This document shows positions 28,312-37,198 of a stretch of 64,000 nucleotides of DNA, in pieces. Origin of the DNA: Thiocapsa sp. KS1 (GTDB taxonomy: Bacteria > Pseudomonadota > Gammaproteobacteria > Chromatiales > Chromatiaceae); assembly GCF_001499735.1 (NCBI RefSeq), contig NZ_LN848257.1, forward strand, positions 3,524,409-3,588,408, written 5' to 3'. Position numbers and translations under genes: made by a program. The notes under the pieces were generated by a model that ran no database searches, was not told the DNA's origin, and saw only the letters and a program-made list of their open reading frames with translations. Each line of letters begins with the position of its first letter. Positions within the stretch are counted from its first letter, which is position 1.

Positions 28312-28641
28312 CTATACCCTTTCGCCGGACGCGTCCAGCGCAGGTTCTGCAGCCAGGGCTTGGGCGACCCGCTCCTGCAGGAGCACGAGCCGCGGGTCGA
28401 TCTCGGCCCCGTCGACGGAGCGCGATCTCTGAAGCTGACACAGCTCATGGGCGAGATTCAGCGCCGCCATGACGGCGATGCGATCGGTGCCGATGACCCG
28501 ACCGGTCTTGCGGATCTCGCGCATCTTGCCGTCGAGGAGTCGGGCGGATTCGCGCAATCCGTCCTGCTCGTGCGGCGCGCAGGCAATGCGGTATTCCTTG
28601 TCGAGGATCCTGATGCTGACCTGGATCGGCTCGTTGCTCAC
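28312..28641 (-). CDS. zapA: Cell division protein ZapA
   Basis: FtsZ-ring associated protein that bundles FtsZ filaments. The 109 residues start at GTG 28641 as SNEPIQVSIRILDKEYRIAC. The segment RIAVMAALNLAHEL and the C-terminal helix are typical. The start overlaps the stop of the upstream coiled-coil gene (GTGA), and 6S RNA follows directly. Confidence 0.93.
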   Translation of the reverse strand: MSNEPIQVSIRILDKEYRIACAPHEQDGLRESARLLDGKMREIRKTGRVIGTDRIAVMAALNLAHELCQLQRSRSVDGAEIDPRLVLLQERVAQALAAEPALDASGERV

Positions 28642-28847
28642 AGACTCTCCTCCATCGCGCGCAACCGCGACAACATGGCCTCGACTCGGCTGCGTGCCTG
28701 CTCGGTTTTTTCGATCAGCTCGCCGCGCTCGGCAACCAGGGTATCCTGGCGAGCCCGCAGGGATCTGTTTTCGTCGCGCAGACGCTGGTTCAGACGGATC
28801 AGGGTATCCACCTGCTGTTCCAATTGGTCGAGGTCGAAATGTGCCAA
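28638..28847 (-). CDS. TIGR02449-type ZapB-like coiled-coil protein
   Basis: A 69-residue protein that is nearly all coiled coil: AHFDLDQLEQQVDTLIRLNQ then LRDENRSLRARQDTLVAERG. It matches the small TIGR02449 family found immediately upstream of zapA in gammaproteobacteria and is presumed to act in division like ZapB. The start is a TTG at 28847, as no ATG is available. It overlaps zapA by 4 bp and is divergent from ygfB. Confidence 0.85.
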   Translation of the reverse strand: MAHFDLDQLEQQVDTLIRLNQRLRDENRSLRARQDTLVAERGELIEKTEQARSRVEAMLSRLRAMEESL

Positions 28848-29008
28848 AGTCCGCGACTCCGTTGAAGTTCGACGCACTATAGAAGGCGTGCGGAGGGCGG
28901 TCAATCGCAAGGAGGTGCGTGTTATTATCGCACGGCGTTCGGGATCCCGATCTCCCGGACTCCATCCTCGTATCCCGCACTGTTTTCCGAACGGAGGTCG
29001 CCACGAAC

Positions 29009-29552
29009 ATCGACGACGATCGGCTTGCCCGTTATCTGGCTGCCGGTGCCCTCTGCGCGACCCCCAGCGAGGCACACGGCATCCTCTGCGGCCTCATGTG
29101 CGGAGGCGATGCGGATCCCGAGTCCACGTGGCTGCGTCAGCTCCTGCCCGAGTCCGAGGCGGGCGATCTGCTGATCGAGGAGGGGCGCGAGGCCCTCGCG
29201 GCGCTCGCGCGGCTGACCCGCGAGGAGCTCGAGGCGTCCGAATTCGGTTTCACTCTGCTCCTGCCCGACGATTCCCGACCCCTTGCAGAACGCGCCCTGG
29301 CACTCTATGACTGGGTTCGCGGGTTTTTTGTATGCCTGGGGCACGCTCGACCACGCGGGCGCGGACCCCTCCGCGGAGACGCGCGAGATCCTGCGCGATT
29401 TCACCGATGTCACGCGCATGGATCTCGATCGACTCGACGAGGGCGAGCAAAACGAAGAGGCACTGACCGAAGTGAGCGAATTCATCCGGGTTGCGGCCAT
29501 GTTGATGTATCAAGAGCGCGTCGTCGCCCGCGCCGCCTCCCCCTTGTCATGA
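29009..29552 (+). CDS. ygfB: UPF0149 family protein (YgfB), frameshifted in this sequence
   Basis: UPF0149/YgfB family, of unknown biochemical function, always beside pepP-ubiH. The first part (DDDRLARYLAAGALCATPSE through LALYDWVRGF) and the second part (LYAWGTLDHAGADPSAETRE to the end) are in different frames. The break is at six Ts (29334-29339), where five Ts restore GFLYAWGT, so a one-base insertion is likely. No ATG/GTG/TTG lies at the expected start. A GGAGG (28993-28997) precedes an ATC codon at 29009. An upstream GTG (28919) would add 30 odd residues. Confidence 0.85.
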
Positions 29553-30853
29553 CGGCGGCCGAGTACAAGCGGCGCAGACGTGCGCTTGCCCGGGCGATCG
29601 GCCCCGAGGGCATCGCGATCGTTCCGGCCGCGCGCGAGGTCGTACGCAATCGCGACGTCCACTACCCCTTTCGCCAAAACAGCGACTTCGTCTATTTGAC
29701 GGGTTTCTCCGAGCCCGACGCCTTTCTCGTCATCGCCCCCAGGCGCAAAGAGGGCGAGTACGTACTCTTCTGTCGGCCGCGCGATCCCGAGCGCGAGCAG
29801 TGGGACGGCCGGCGTGCCGGAGTGGAAGGCGCGACGGCCGATTTCGGGGCCGATCAGGCCTACCCGCTCGGCGAGCTCGACGCCGTCATGCCGACCCTGA
29901 TCGACGGACACGCACGGCTGTACTTTCCGATCGGCGTCGACACGGCACTCGATGCCCGGGTCATGGGCTGGGTCAACCGGGTTCGGGCCAACGTCCGCGC
30001 CGGTGCCGTGGCCCCCGAGACCTTCGTCACCGTCGAGTCGCTCCTGCACGAGATGCGGCTGCGCAAGAGCCCTGCCGAGATCAAGCAGATGCGCCGAGCC
30101 GCGGAGATCTCCGCGGCGGCGCACCGGCGGCTGATGCAGATCTGCGAGCCAGGCATGAACGAGTCGCGGCTCGAGGCCGAGTTCCACCATGTCTGCGCCA
30201 CCTCGGGGGCGCGTGACCAGGCATACTCGCCGATCATCGGCGGCGGTGCCAATGCCTGCATCCTGCACTATGTCGAGAACCGGGCGCCCCTGCGCGACGG
30301 GGACCTCGTCCTGATCGACGCCGGATGCGAGCTCGGGGGCTACGCCTCGGACATCACCCGGAGCTTCCCGGTCAACGGGCGCTTCAGTCCGCCCCAACGC
30401 GAGATCTACGAGCTGGTGCTCGAGGCTCAGACCGCGGCGATCGACAAGGCCAAGCCGGGCAACCTCTGGAACGAGCCGCACGACGAGGCGGTCAAGGTTC
30501 TGACCAAGGGGCTTGTCCGTCTCGGGATCCTTGAGGGCAAGCTCGCCAAGCTGATCGAGGACGAGGCCCACAAACCCTACTACATGCATCGCACCGGACA
30601 TTGGCTCGGGATGGATGTCCACGACGTCGGAAGCTACAAGCAGCACGGCGCCTGGCGGCCCTTCGAGCCCGGGATGGTGCTGACCGTGGAGCCGGGCCTC
30701 TACCTCTCGGATGCCGACGCGATCCCCGCACCCTATCGACAGATCGGGATCCGCATCGAGGACGATGTCCTGATCACGGAGACGGGCAACGAAATCCTCT
30801 CGGCCGCGGCACCGAAGGATCCCGACGCGATCGAATCCCTCATGGCAGGCTGA
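29549..30853 (+). CDS. pepP: Xaa-Pro aminopeptidase
   Basis: Mn-dependent aminopeptidase P that removes N-terminal residues before proline. The 434 residues match E. coli PepP. An N-terminal creatinase-like domain precedes the pita-bread domain with metal ligands in LIDAGCELGGYASDITRSF, HRTGHWLGMDVHD, TVEPGLYL and IRIEDDVL. The ATG overlaps the ygfB stop (ATGA). The ygfB-pepP-ubiH-ubiI order equals that in E. coli. Confidence 0.96.
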   Translation: MTAAEYKRRRRALARAIGPEGIAIVPAAREVVRNRDVHYPFRQNSDFVYLTGFSEPDAFLVIAPRRKEGEYVLFCRPRDPEREQWDGRRAGVEGATADFGADQAYPLGELDAVMPTLIDGHARLYFPIGVDTALDARVMGWVNRVRANVRAGAVAPETFVTVESLLHEMRLRKSPAEIKQMRRAAEISAAAHRRLMQICEPGMNESRLEAEFHHVCATSGARDQAYSPIIGGGANACILHYVENRAPLRDGDLVLIDAGCELGGYASDITRSFPVNGRFSPPQREIYELVLEAQTAAIDKAKPGNLWNEPHDEAVKVLTKGLVRLGILEGKLAKLIEDEAHKPYYMHRTGHWLGMDVHDVGSYKQHGAWRPFEPGMVLTVEPGLYLSDADAIPAPYRQIGIRIEDDVLITETGNEILSAAAPKDPDAIESLMAG

Positions 30854-30871
30854 TTCACAGGCGAGCGAACC

Positions 30872-32107
30872 ATGCACGACTACGATCTGGTCATCGTCGG
30901 CGGGGGCTTGGTGGGCGGCAGCTTGGCCTGCGCCCTGTCCGGCTGCGGTCTGCGGATCGCGGTCGTGGAGGCGGTACCGGCCGCGGCCGAGCACCAGCCG
31001 AGCTACGACGAGCGGGTGATTGCCCTGTCGTGGGGCAGTCGGCGGATCCTCGACGCGATCGGCGTGTGGCCGGGTATCGCCCCGGAGGCGGAGCCCATTC
31101 GCCAGGTCCATGTCTCCGATCGCGGGCATTGCGGGTTCACCCGGCTCGGTCCCGAGGATGCGGGCGTGGAGGCCCTCGGCTATGTCGCTCCGGCGCGCGC
31201 GATGGGGGTCGCCATTCGTTCCGCGCTGGCGCTCTCGCCGGATGTCGAGCTGCTTTGTCCGGCGCGGCTGCTGGACCATCGCCTCGTCGCCGACGGGATC
31301 GAGCTCGAGGTGCAGTGCGGGGGCGAGCGCCGACGTCTGCGCGCCGCGCTCTTGGTTGCGGCCGACGGCGGCGACTCGGCGGTGCGCGGTCGGCTCGATC
31401 TGGAGACCCGGGAGGAGCGGTACGATCAGGACGCCGTCATCACCACGGTTTCCCCCGATCGCCCGCGTGTCGGCGTGGCCTTCGAGCGTTTCACCGACAC
31501 CGGCCCGCTGGCCCTTCTGCCGATGAGGGGCGGGCGCTATTCGGTCGTCTGGACCTGCCATCGCGACGAGACGAGCGCGCTCATCGAGCTTTCGGACGAC
31601 GCCTTCCTGGCGCGTCTGCAAACGCGCTTCGGTTATCGGCTCGGACGCTTCATGCAGGTTGCCCCGCGTCGCGCCTATCCGTTGAAGCTGGTGCTCACCC
31701 GCAACCCGGTTCAGCCGCGCATCGTGCTGATCGGCAACGCCGCACACACCCTCCATCCGGTCGCCGGCCAAGGCTTCAATCTGGGGCTGCGCGACGTCGC
31801 CGCGCTGGCCGAGGTGATTGCCCAAAGCGTGCGGGCCGGCGCGGACCTCGGCGGCCCGGCGACGCTGTCGGACTACCGAGGCTGGCGCGGCTCGGATCAG
31901 CCGAGCACCGCGCGACTGACCGACCTGCTCGCCCGCGTCTTCGTCAACCCCTGGGCGCCGCTGCGGCTCGCGCGCAATGCGGCCATGCTGGGTCTGGATC
32001 TCATCCCCCCGGCGCGCCACCGCGTGGCACAGCGTTTCATGGGCGTGGGCGGACGCTTGCCCCGCCTCGCCTGCGGTGTCCCTTTGGAGAAGGCCGATGC
32101 GCGATAA
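30872..32107 (+). CDS. ubiH: 2-octaprenyl-6-methoxyphenol hydroxylase UbiH
   Basis: FAD monooxygenase of ubiquinone synthesis (C1 hydroxylation). Its 411 residues have the FAD fold VIVGGGLVGGSLACALSG and the second FAD motif GNAAHTLHPVAGQGFNLG, typical of UbiH/UbiF/UbiI. It starts 18 bp after pepP and overlaps the next hydroxylase by 11 bp. Assignment to UbiH, not a paralogue, rests on gene order. Confidence 0.93.
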   Translation: MHDYDLVIVGGGLVGGSLACALSGCGLRIAVVEAVPAAAEHQPSYDERVIALSWGSRRILDAIGVWPGIAPEAEPIRQVHVSDRGHCGFTRLGPEDAGVEALGYVAPARAMGVAIRSALALSPDVELLCPARLLDHRLVADGIELEVQCGGERRRLRAALLVAADGGDSAVRGRLDLETREERYDQDAVITTVSPDRPRVGVAFERFTDTGPLALLPMRGGRYSVVWTCHRDETSALIELSDDAFLARLQTRFGYRLGRFMQVAPRRAYPLKLVLTRNPVQPRIVLIGNAAHTLHPVAGQGFNLGLRDVAALAEVIAQSVRAGADLGGPATLSDYRGWRGSDQPSTARLTDLLARVFVNPWAPLRLARNAAMLGLDLIPPARHRVAQRFMGVGGRLPRLACGVPLEKADAR

Positions 32108-33359
32108 CGAGTCCGTCTCCCCGACCGTGCAGGACCTGACATTGTCGGAGGAATCGTCGTTCGATCTGCTCGTGGTCGGCGGCGGCATGGTCGGCGCGGC
32201 GCTCGCCCGAGCCTGCTCCGGCAAAGGACTGCGGATCGCGGTCATCGAGACCCGGGCGCCGCAGCGCGATTGGCCGCCGGGCGAGATCGACCTGCGTGTC
32301 TCGGCGTTGAGCCGGGCGAGCCAACGCATCCTCGCGCGCCTGGGCGCTTGGGAGCGCATCGCGGCACTGGGCGCGAACCCCTATCGCAGGATGTGTGTGT
32401 GGGACGCACTCGGGGGCGGGAGCATTCATTTCGATGCTCAAGCGCTCGGCGAGCCCGATCTCGGGCACATCGTCGAGAACCGCGTCATCCAGCTGGCGCT
32501 CTGGGAGGCGCTGGAGTCTTCGCCCGATATCACGCTGGTCTGCCCGGCGTCCATCGCCGAGCTCGAGCGCACCGACGCCGGCACGCGCCTGATGCTCGGG
32601 GACGGACGGACGCTGCGCGGTCGCCTGCTCGTCGCCGCGGACGGGCGCGACTCCCTGGTGCGCGAGCTCTCCGGCATCGAGACCGAAGGCCGGGACTACG
32701 ACCAACGCGCAATCGTGGCCAACGTCCGAGCGCAGGAATGGCACGAAGAGACCGCGTGGCAGCGCTTTCTGCCGACCGGGCCCTTGGCGCTGCTGCCGTT
32801 GGCCGACGGGCGCTGCTCGATCGTCTGGTCCGCCACCGCGGAGCGTGCCGCCGAGTTGCTGGCGATAGGCGATGCGGCCTTCTCGGCGGCCCTGACGGAT
32901 GCCTCCGAGGCGCGGCTCGGCGCACTCGTCGTCGAGGGTCCGCGCGCCGCCTTTCCGCTGCGCCTCCAGCATGCCAAGCAGTATGTCCTCCCTGGGTTGG
33001 CCTTGGTCGGCGACGCTGCCCACGCCGTCCATCCGCTGGCCGGGCAAGGTGTCAACCTGGGGTTCCTCGATGCCGCGGAGTTGGCCGCGGCGATCGATGT
33101 CGCAGTGAATCGCGGGCGCGACATCGCAGGTCTCTGGACCCTGCGCCGTTACGAGCGTGCGCGCCGCGGCGACAACCTCGCGATGCTCGCGGCCATGGAT
33201 CTGATCAAGCGGACCTTCGGCAACGAGAGCCCTCCGGTGGTTGCGGCGCGCAGCCTCGGGTTGAGCCTGACCGACCGGATCGGTCCGCTGAAGAATCTTT
33301 TCATGGAGCGTGCGCTGGGGCTGGGGAGCGATCTGCCGCCGCTGGCGCGTCCGTTTTAA
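32097..33359 (+). CDS. ubiI: UbiI-type FAD monooxygenase (VisC)
   Basis: Second UbiH-family hydroxylase, 420 residues, probably for the C5 step of ubiquinone synthesis. It has FDLLVVGGGMVGAALARACS near residues 20-40 and GDAAHAVHPLAGQGVNLGFL near residue 305. The ATG at 32097 lies inside ubiH. The stop TAA is within the left arm-like sequence TTAAAACGCGCC of a degenerate inverted-arm element. Confidence 0.92.
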   Translation: MRDNESVSPTVQDLTLSEESSFDLLVVGGGMVGAALARACSGKGLRIAVIETRAPQRDWPPGEIDLRVSALSRASQRILARLGAWERIAALGANPYRRMCVWDALGGGSIHFDAQALGEPDLGHIVENRVIQLALWEALESSPDITLVCPASIAELERTDAGTRLMLGDGRTLRGRLLVAADGRDSLVRELSGIETEGRDYDQRAIVANVRAQEWHEETAWQRFLPTGPLALLPLADGRCSIVWSATAERAAELLAIGDAAFSAALTDASEARLGALVVEGPRAAFPLRLQHAKQYVLPGLALVGDAAHAVHPLAGQGVNLGFLDAAELAAAIDVAVNRGRDIAGLWTLRRYERARRGDNLAMLAAMDLIKRTFGNESPPVVAARSLGLSLTDRIGPLKNLFMERALGLGSDLPPLARPF

Positions 33360-33373
33360 AACGCGCCCCGAGC
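33356..33373. repeat. Half-site of the inverted-arm family
   Basis: TTAAAACGCGCCCCGAGC, which matches the left end of the element at 35614 (CTAAACCGCGCCCCGAGC). It includes the ubiI stop codon. No right arm is found at the expected distance, so it looks like a decayed or truncated copy. Confidence 0.5.
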
Positions 33374-33460
33374 AGCAGATCGTGTTCGACATGCATCTTC
33401 GGGTTCTCGCGTCGCGGGGAGAGCGCGATAGGAGCTGCTTGAGTCCCTGGTTCTTGGTTT

Positions 33461-33545
33461 CTAAGCCGCGTCCGGCTCGAAACCCGTCAGTTGCACGGCG
33501 CTGCGCATCCAGCAAGGCTTGCGTGTTCTGCGATGCGCGCTTTAG
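33461..33545. repeat. Inverted-arm element, degenerate copy
   Basis: An 85-bp segment starting CTAAGCCGCGTC and ending GATGCGCGCTTTAG. The arms pair only partly, but the length fits the family. It is in the gap between ubiI and the hypothetical gene before pfp. Confidence 0.45.
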
Positions 33546-33635
33546 TCCGGCATGCTTTTTCCGCGACGATGGCTTACTCTTGGCCGCGCCGAAGGCCGGG
33601 GGCGTCTCCCGCATTCCTCGCGAGGTAGGTTCGAT

Positions 33636-33998
33636 TTGACCACCATCCCGGATATCACCGACACCGAGCAATGGATCCTGCGCACGACCCTGCGCGAGCG
33701 CTACGGTCGTGATTCGGAGCTCCAGCTCGCCGATGCCGAGATCCGACTCCATGCCTCCGATCGCGAGCTGACCCTGTGTCCGGTCGTGGTGTGGCAGGCC
33801 GAAGACGGCTGCAATTTCGTGGTTTTCAAGGCCGGGGAGCGTCGTTACCGGTGCCAGTTCTTCTACAAACCCTACAAACAGATGGGAACCGGCGTCGACG
33901 AGTATGACGATCTGGCCGAATGTGCCGTCGCCCTGCTCCAGGCTCAGGCCGACTATGTCGCCGAGCAGCGCGGAGATCTTCCCGCCCGCACGCGCTGA
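33636..33998 (+). CDS. Hypothetical protein upstream of pfp
   Basis: A 120-residue soluble protein, not recognised. It is acidic, with aromatic segments such as CNFVVFKAGERRYRCQFFYK and a helical C terminus rich in Ala and Gln. The start is probably the TTG at 33636 with GAGG nearby. Longer starts lack support. It precedes pfp by 64 bp in the same direction and may be cotranscribed. Confidence 0.65.
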   Translation: MTTIPDITDTEQWILRTTLRERYGRDSELQLADAEIRLHASDRELTLCPVVVWQAEDGCNFVVFKAGERRYRCQFFYKPYKQMGTGVDEYDDLAECAVALLQAQADYVAEQRGDLPARTR

Positions 33999-34062
33999 GC
34001 CCGCACCGGGAACCCGTCCCGAATCGTCGGACAACACCTATCAGAGAGACACGAGGACTGAC

Positions 34063-35316
34063 ATGACGACCAAGAATGCCTTCTATGCCCAATCCGGCGG
34101 TGTGACCGCGGTGATCAACGCCTCGGCCTGCGGCGTGATCGAGACGGCGCGGCTCCACTCGGTCCGGATCGGCAACGTCTTCGCCGGTCGCAACGGCATC
34201 ATCGGTGCGCTGACCGAGGATCTGATCGACACGAGTCGCGAGTCGGACGAGGCGATCGCCGCACTGCGCTACACCCCCTCCGGCGCCTTCGGCTCCTGCC
34301 GCTACAAGTTGAAGAGCCTGGAGGCCAACAAGCGCGAGTACGAGCGTCTGATCGAGGTCTTCAAGGCCCACGATATCGGCTACTTCTTCTACAACGGCGG
34401 CGGCGACTCGGCCGACACCTGTTACAAGATCTCGCAGCTCTCCGAGACCATGGGCTACCCCGTGCAAGCGGTGCATGTGCCCAAGACCGTCGACAACGAC
34501 CTGCCGATCACGGATTGCTGCCCCGGCTTCGGCTCGGTCGCCAAGTACATCGCCACCTCGACCCTGGAGGCTTCGTTCGACGTGCGCTCCATGGCCAAGA
34601 CCTCGACCAAGATCTTTGTCCTGGAGGTCATGGGCCGCCACGCCGGTTGGATTGCGGCGGCCGGCGGACTGGTCGAGGATCACGGCATCCCGGTGATGAT
34701 CCTGTTTCCCGAAATCGAGTTCGATCAGGAGCGTTTCCTCGCGGCGGTCAAGCAGAAGGTCGAGCGGCACGGCTACTGCACCATCGTGGTCTCCGAGGGT
34801 GCGAAGTATCCCGACGGGCGCTTCCTCGCCGAGCAGGGCACGCGCGATGCCTTCGGCCATGCCCAGCTGGGCGGCGCGGCGCCGGTCGTGGCCAACATGA
34901 TCAAGGATGCGACCGGCTACAAGTTCCACTGGGCGGTCGCCGATTATCTCCAGCGCGCCGCCCGTCACCTGGCCTCCAAGACCGATGTCGAGCAGGCCTA
35001 TGCGATGGGTCGGGCCGCGGTCGAGCTCGCGCTGGCGGGACACAACGCCATCATGCCGACCATCAAGCGGGTCAGTCAGGACCCCTATCGCTGGGAGGTC
35101 GGCGAGGCGCCCCTGTCCGAGGTGGCCAACGTCGAAAAGTTCATGCCGCGCGACTTCATCTCGGACGACGGTTTCGGAATTACCCCGGTCTGCAAGGAGT
35201 ATCTGATCCCGCTGATCCAGGGCGAGGACTATCCGCCCTTCGAGAAGGGACTGCCGAAATTCGTCACGCTCAAGAACCTGGCGGTCGAGAAGCGGCTGCC
35301 GGCGTTCGAGATCTGA
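34063..35316 (+). CDS. pfp: Pyrophosphate-dependent 6-phosphofructokinase
   Basis: Reversibly phosphorylates fructose-6-phosphate with PPi, so it can serve glycolysis and gluconeogenesis or the Calvin cycle. The protein has 417 residues. The phosphoryl-donor loop reads YNGGGDSADT (residues 110-119) instead of the ATP-type GGDG, and the PPi signature PKTVDND is at 140-146. MGRHAGW is the substrate motif. The same subtype is known from methanotrophs and purple sulfur bacteria. A heptad-based terminator-like sequence follows. Confidence 0.95.
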   Translation: MTTKNAFYAQSGGVTAVINASACGVIETARLHSVRIGNVFAGRNGIIGALTEDLIDTSRESDEAIAALRYTPSGAFGSCRYKLKSLEANKREYERLIEVFKAHDIGYFFYNGGGDSADTCYKISQLSETMGYPVQAVHVPKTVDNDLPITDCCPGFGSVAKYIATSTLEASFDVRSMAKTSTKIFVLEVMGRHAGWIAAAGGLVEDHGIPVMILFPEIEFDQERFLAAVKQKVERHGYCTIVVSEGAKYPDGRFLAEQGTRDAFGHAQLGGAAPVVANMIKDATGYKFHWAVADYLQRAARHLASKTDVEQAYAMGRAAVELALAGHNAIMPTIKRVSQDPYRWEVGEAPLSEVANVEKFMPRDFISDDGFGITPVCKEYLIPLIQGEDYPPFEKGLPKFVTLKNLAVEKRLPAFEI

Positions 35317-35319
35317 GGA

Positions 35320-35363
35320 GGCTCGTGGCGAGCCGGCCGCCGGCCTCCTGCCGCCGGCTTTTT
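35320..35363 (+). terminator. Probable terminator after pfp
   Basis: A small hairpin GGCTCG-TGG-CGAGCC and a second pairing AGCCGGC / GCCGGCT, followed by TTTTT (35359-35363). It overlaps a degenerate heptanucleotide tract that supplies much of the sequence. Confidence 0.55.
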
Positions 35364-35384
35364 GCCTCTCGCTTTCAGCCTTAA
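35336..35384. repeat. Degenerate heptanucleotide tract
   Basis: Seven consecutive 7-bp units in phase: GCCGCCG, GCCTCCT, GCCGCCG, GCTTTTT, GCCTCTC, GCTTTCA, GCCTTAA. All begin GC(C/T), like the perfect arrays before ilvA. It lies between pfp and a small gene. Confidence 0.7.
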
Positions 35385-35413
35385 GGCAGGCGGCACCACG
35401 AACCGGAGACGCC

Positions 35414-35617
35414 ATGACCCTTGATCGCGCGCGCGAGCTGATCCGCACTCAACTGCAATTCGGCAGCGGCTACAACCGCAATGCCGTGCGCCTGCTCCTC
35501 GGAGAGGTTCAGCGCGAGCACGGGCAGGCGGCGGTGGACGGCTTGATTCGCGAATTGGATCTGGAGAAGGCGTTCGGACTCGTGCCGGGACGCGATTTCT
35601 CCGGCGTGGCCCGCTAA
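35414..35617 (+). CDS. Small hypothetical protein downstream of pfp
   Basis: A 67-residue, mostly helical protein (LDRARELIRTQLQFGSGYNR followed by NAVRLLLGEVQREHG). The ATG at 35414 follows GGAGACGCC. The sequence looks like a real conserved small protein, but I cannot assign a function. Its TAA stop is part of an inverted-arm element. Confidence 0.7.
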   Translation: MTLDRARELIRTQLQFGSGYNRNAVRLLLGEVQREHGQAAVDGLIRELDLEKAFGLVPGRDFSGVAR

Positions 35618-35700
35618 ACCGCGCCCCGAGCACATGCGCTGTTTTCGCGTGGCTTTGAAGCTCGCGAGCATCGACAGGCGTTGTCGTAGGCGCGGTTTAG
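35614..35700. repeat. Inverted-arm element, copy 5
   Basis: An 87-bp element with perfect arms CTAAACCGCGCC and GGCGCGGTTTAG. The left arm holds the stop codon of the 67-residue gene. It is followed 19 bp later by another element. Confidence 0.9.
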
Positions 35701-35719
35701 GCCATTGCGTCATGATGGC

Positions 35720-35807
35720 CTGAACCGCGTCGGGGAAAAGGGTGGCAGGATCCGCTTGGCGATCGAATTCCGAGGCAATTTCGGGAGAGGCGCCGGACGC
35801 GGTTCAG
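35720..35807. repeat. Inverted-arm element, copy 6
   Basis: An 88-bp element with perfect arms CTGAACCGCGTC and GACGCGGTTCAG. The A-to-G change in the left arm is matched by T-to-C in the right arm relative to the consensus. With copy 5 it fills most of the 332-bp gap before ppa. Confidence 0.9.
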
Positions 35808-35949
35808 TCCGAGCGCAATCATTGGGATTTGCCGGCCCGGGATGGGCTACAATCACGAACATTCGACCTGACTCCGCCAACGCGACCCGCCGCGCAGCGG
35901 CGACCCGGTTGAGTCTCGGCGATCCCATCCGAACCACAGAGGTTGACCC

Positions 35950-36498
35950 ATGGATCCGAAGCGCGTACCACGCGGCGATAATATCCCGAGTGAAATCAAT
36001 GTCATCATCGAGATTCCGTCGCACGCCGAACCGGTGAAGTACGAGATGGACAAGGCGACCGGCGCCATGTTCGTCGATCGTTTCATGTCGACGGCGATGC
36101 ACTATCCCTGCAATTACGGATATGTGCCGAATACGCTCTCCGCGGATGGCGACCCTGTCGACGTGATCGTGGTCACCCCCTATCCGCTGATCTCGGGATC
36201 CGTCATCAAGTGTCGTCCGATCGGTGTCCTCAAGATGACCGATGAATCCGGGGATGATGCCAAGATCCTGGCGCTGCCGATCGACAAGCTCTTCAAGGGC
36301 TATCGCAATATCGAGAGCTTCCGCGACATGCCTCCCCATCTGCTCGATCAGATCTCCCATTTCTTTGAGCATTACAAAGATCTGGACGAAGGTAAATGGG
36401 TTCGCGTGCTGGGCTGGGGTGGTCGCGAAGACGCCCGCGAAGAGATCATGAACAGCGTGAAGATGTTCGAAGACGCGCCGGAGAAGCCGGCGTTCTGA
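35950..36498 (+). CDS. ppa: Inorganic pyrophosphatase
   Basis: Soluble family I PPase, 182 residues. The active-site loop [10 protein letters not shown] carries the three metal-binding Asp, with NYGYVPNT before it and [10 protein letters not shown] near the end. It hydrolyses PPi, which competes with PPi-dependent Pfp encoded 600 bp upstream, so expression of the two is probably balanced. Confidence 0.96.
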   Translation: MDPKRVPRGDNIPSEINVIIEIPSHAEPVKYEMDKATGAMFVDRFMSTAMHYPCNYGYVPNTLSADGDPVDVIVVTPYPLISGSVIKCRPIGVLKMTDESGDDAKILALPIDKLFKGYRNIESFRDMPPHLLDQISHFFEHYKDLDEGKWVRVLGWGGREDAREEIMNSVKMFEDAPEKPAF

Positions 36499-36634
36499 CG
36501 GGCCCGTCGCTCGCCCGTCCCGAGGGCGAGCGCTTGTTCCGGTGCACTCGGCCGGACTTCTCGCCCACACGCCTGCCGTACCTCCCATCGGCGTCCTTGC
36601 CGAGCACCGACGCCCTCGATTCCGCGGACTGCCG

Positions 36635-37132
36635 ATGCCGTTCACACATTTCGACGAGAAGGGTGCGGCCCACATGGTGGATGTGGGCGACAAGGCCGCC
36701 ACCAAGCGCCGGGCCGTCGCCGAGGGCAGGATCCGGATGGAGCCCTCCACGCTGACGCTGATTCTGAGCGGCGAGCACAGCAAGGGCGATGTGCTCGGGG
36801 TTGCCCGAATTGCCGGAATCATGGGTGCCAAGCGCACCGCCGATCTGGTGCCGCTGTGTCACCCGCTGAGCCTGACCCGGGTCGCCATCGATCTGGATCC
36901 CGAGGTCGCCTCCTCGAGGATCCGTTGTCGTGCGACCGTCGAGACCTTCGGGCCGACCGGGGTGGAGATGGAGGCGCTCTGCGCGGTGCAGGTCAGTCTT
37001 CTTGTCGTGTACGATATGTGCAAGGCAGTTGATCGGGGTATGACCATCGAAGATGTGCGTCTGCTCGAAAAGGAGGGTGGACAATCCGGACACTGGGCGA
37101 GGGTGGTCGAGTCCGCCGAGGGGCCCTGTTGA
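36635..37132 (+). CDS. moaC: Cyclic pyranopterin monophosphate synthase MoaC
   Basis: Second enzyme of molybdenum cofactor synthesis, working with MoaA. The 165 residues begin [31 protein letters not shown] and the signature [20 protein letters not shown] with its following CKAVD are diagnostic. No other moa gene is present in the window. The ATG at 36635 fits the family N terminus. Confidence 0.95.
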   Translation: MPFTHFDEKGAAHMVDVGDKAATKRRAVAEGRIRMEPSTLTLILSGEHSKGDVLGVARIAGIMGAKRTADLVPLCHPLSLTRVAIDLDPEVASSRIRCRATVETFGPTGVEMEALCAVQVSLLVVYDMCKAVDRGMTIEDVRLLEKEGGQSGHWARVVESAEGPC

Positions 37133-37198
37133 ATCGTCACCGACGGTGACGCCGACCAACGCGTCTCTCGGGAACGCGGGGCGTAACGGAGCAAGGAG

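Noticed and set aside
29510..34037. Very long minus-strand open frames opposite pepP, ubiH, ubiI and pfp
   Set aside because: They mirror conserved plus-strand genes, are Arg/Gln/His-rich without domains, and have no initiation signals.
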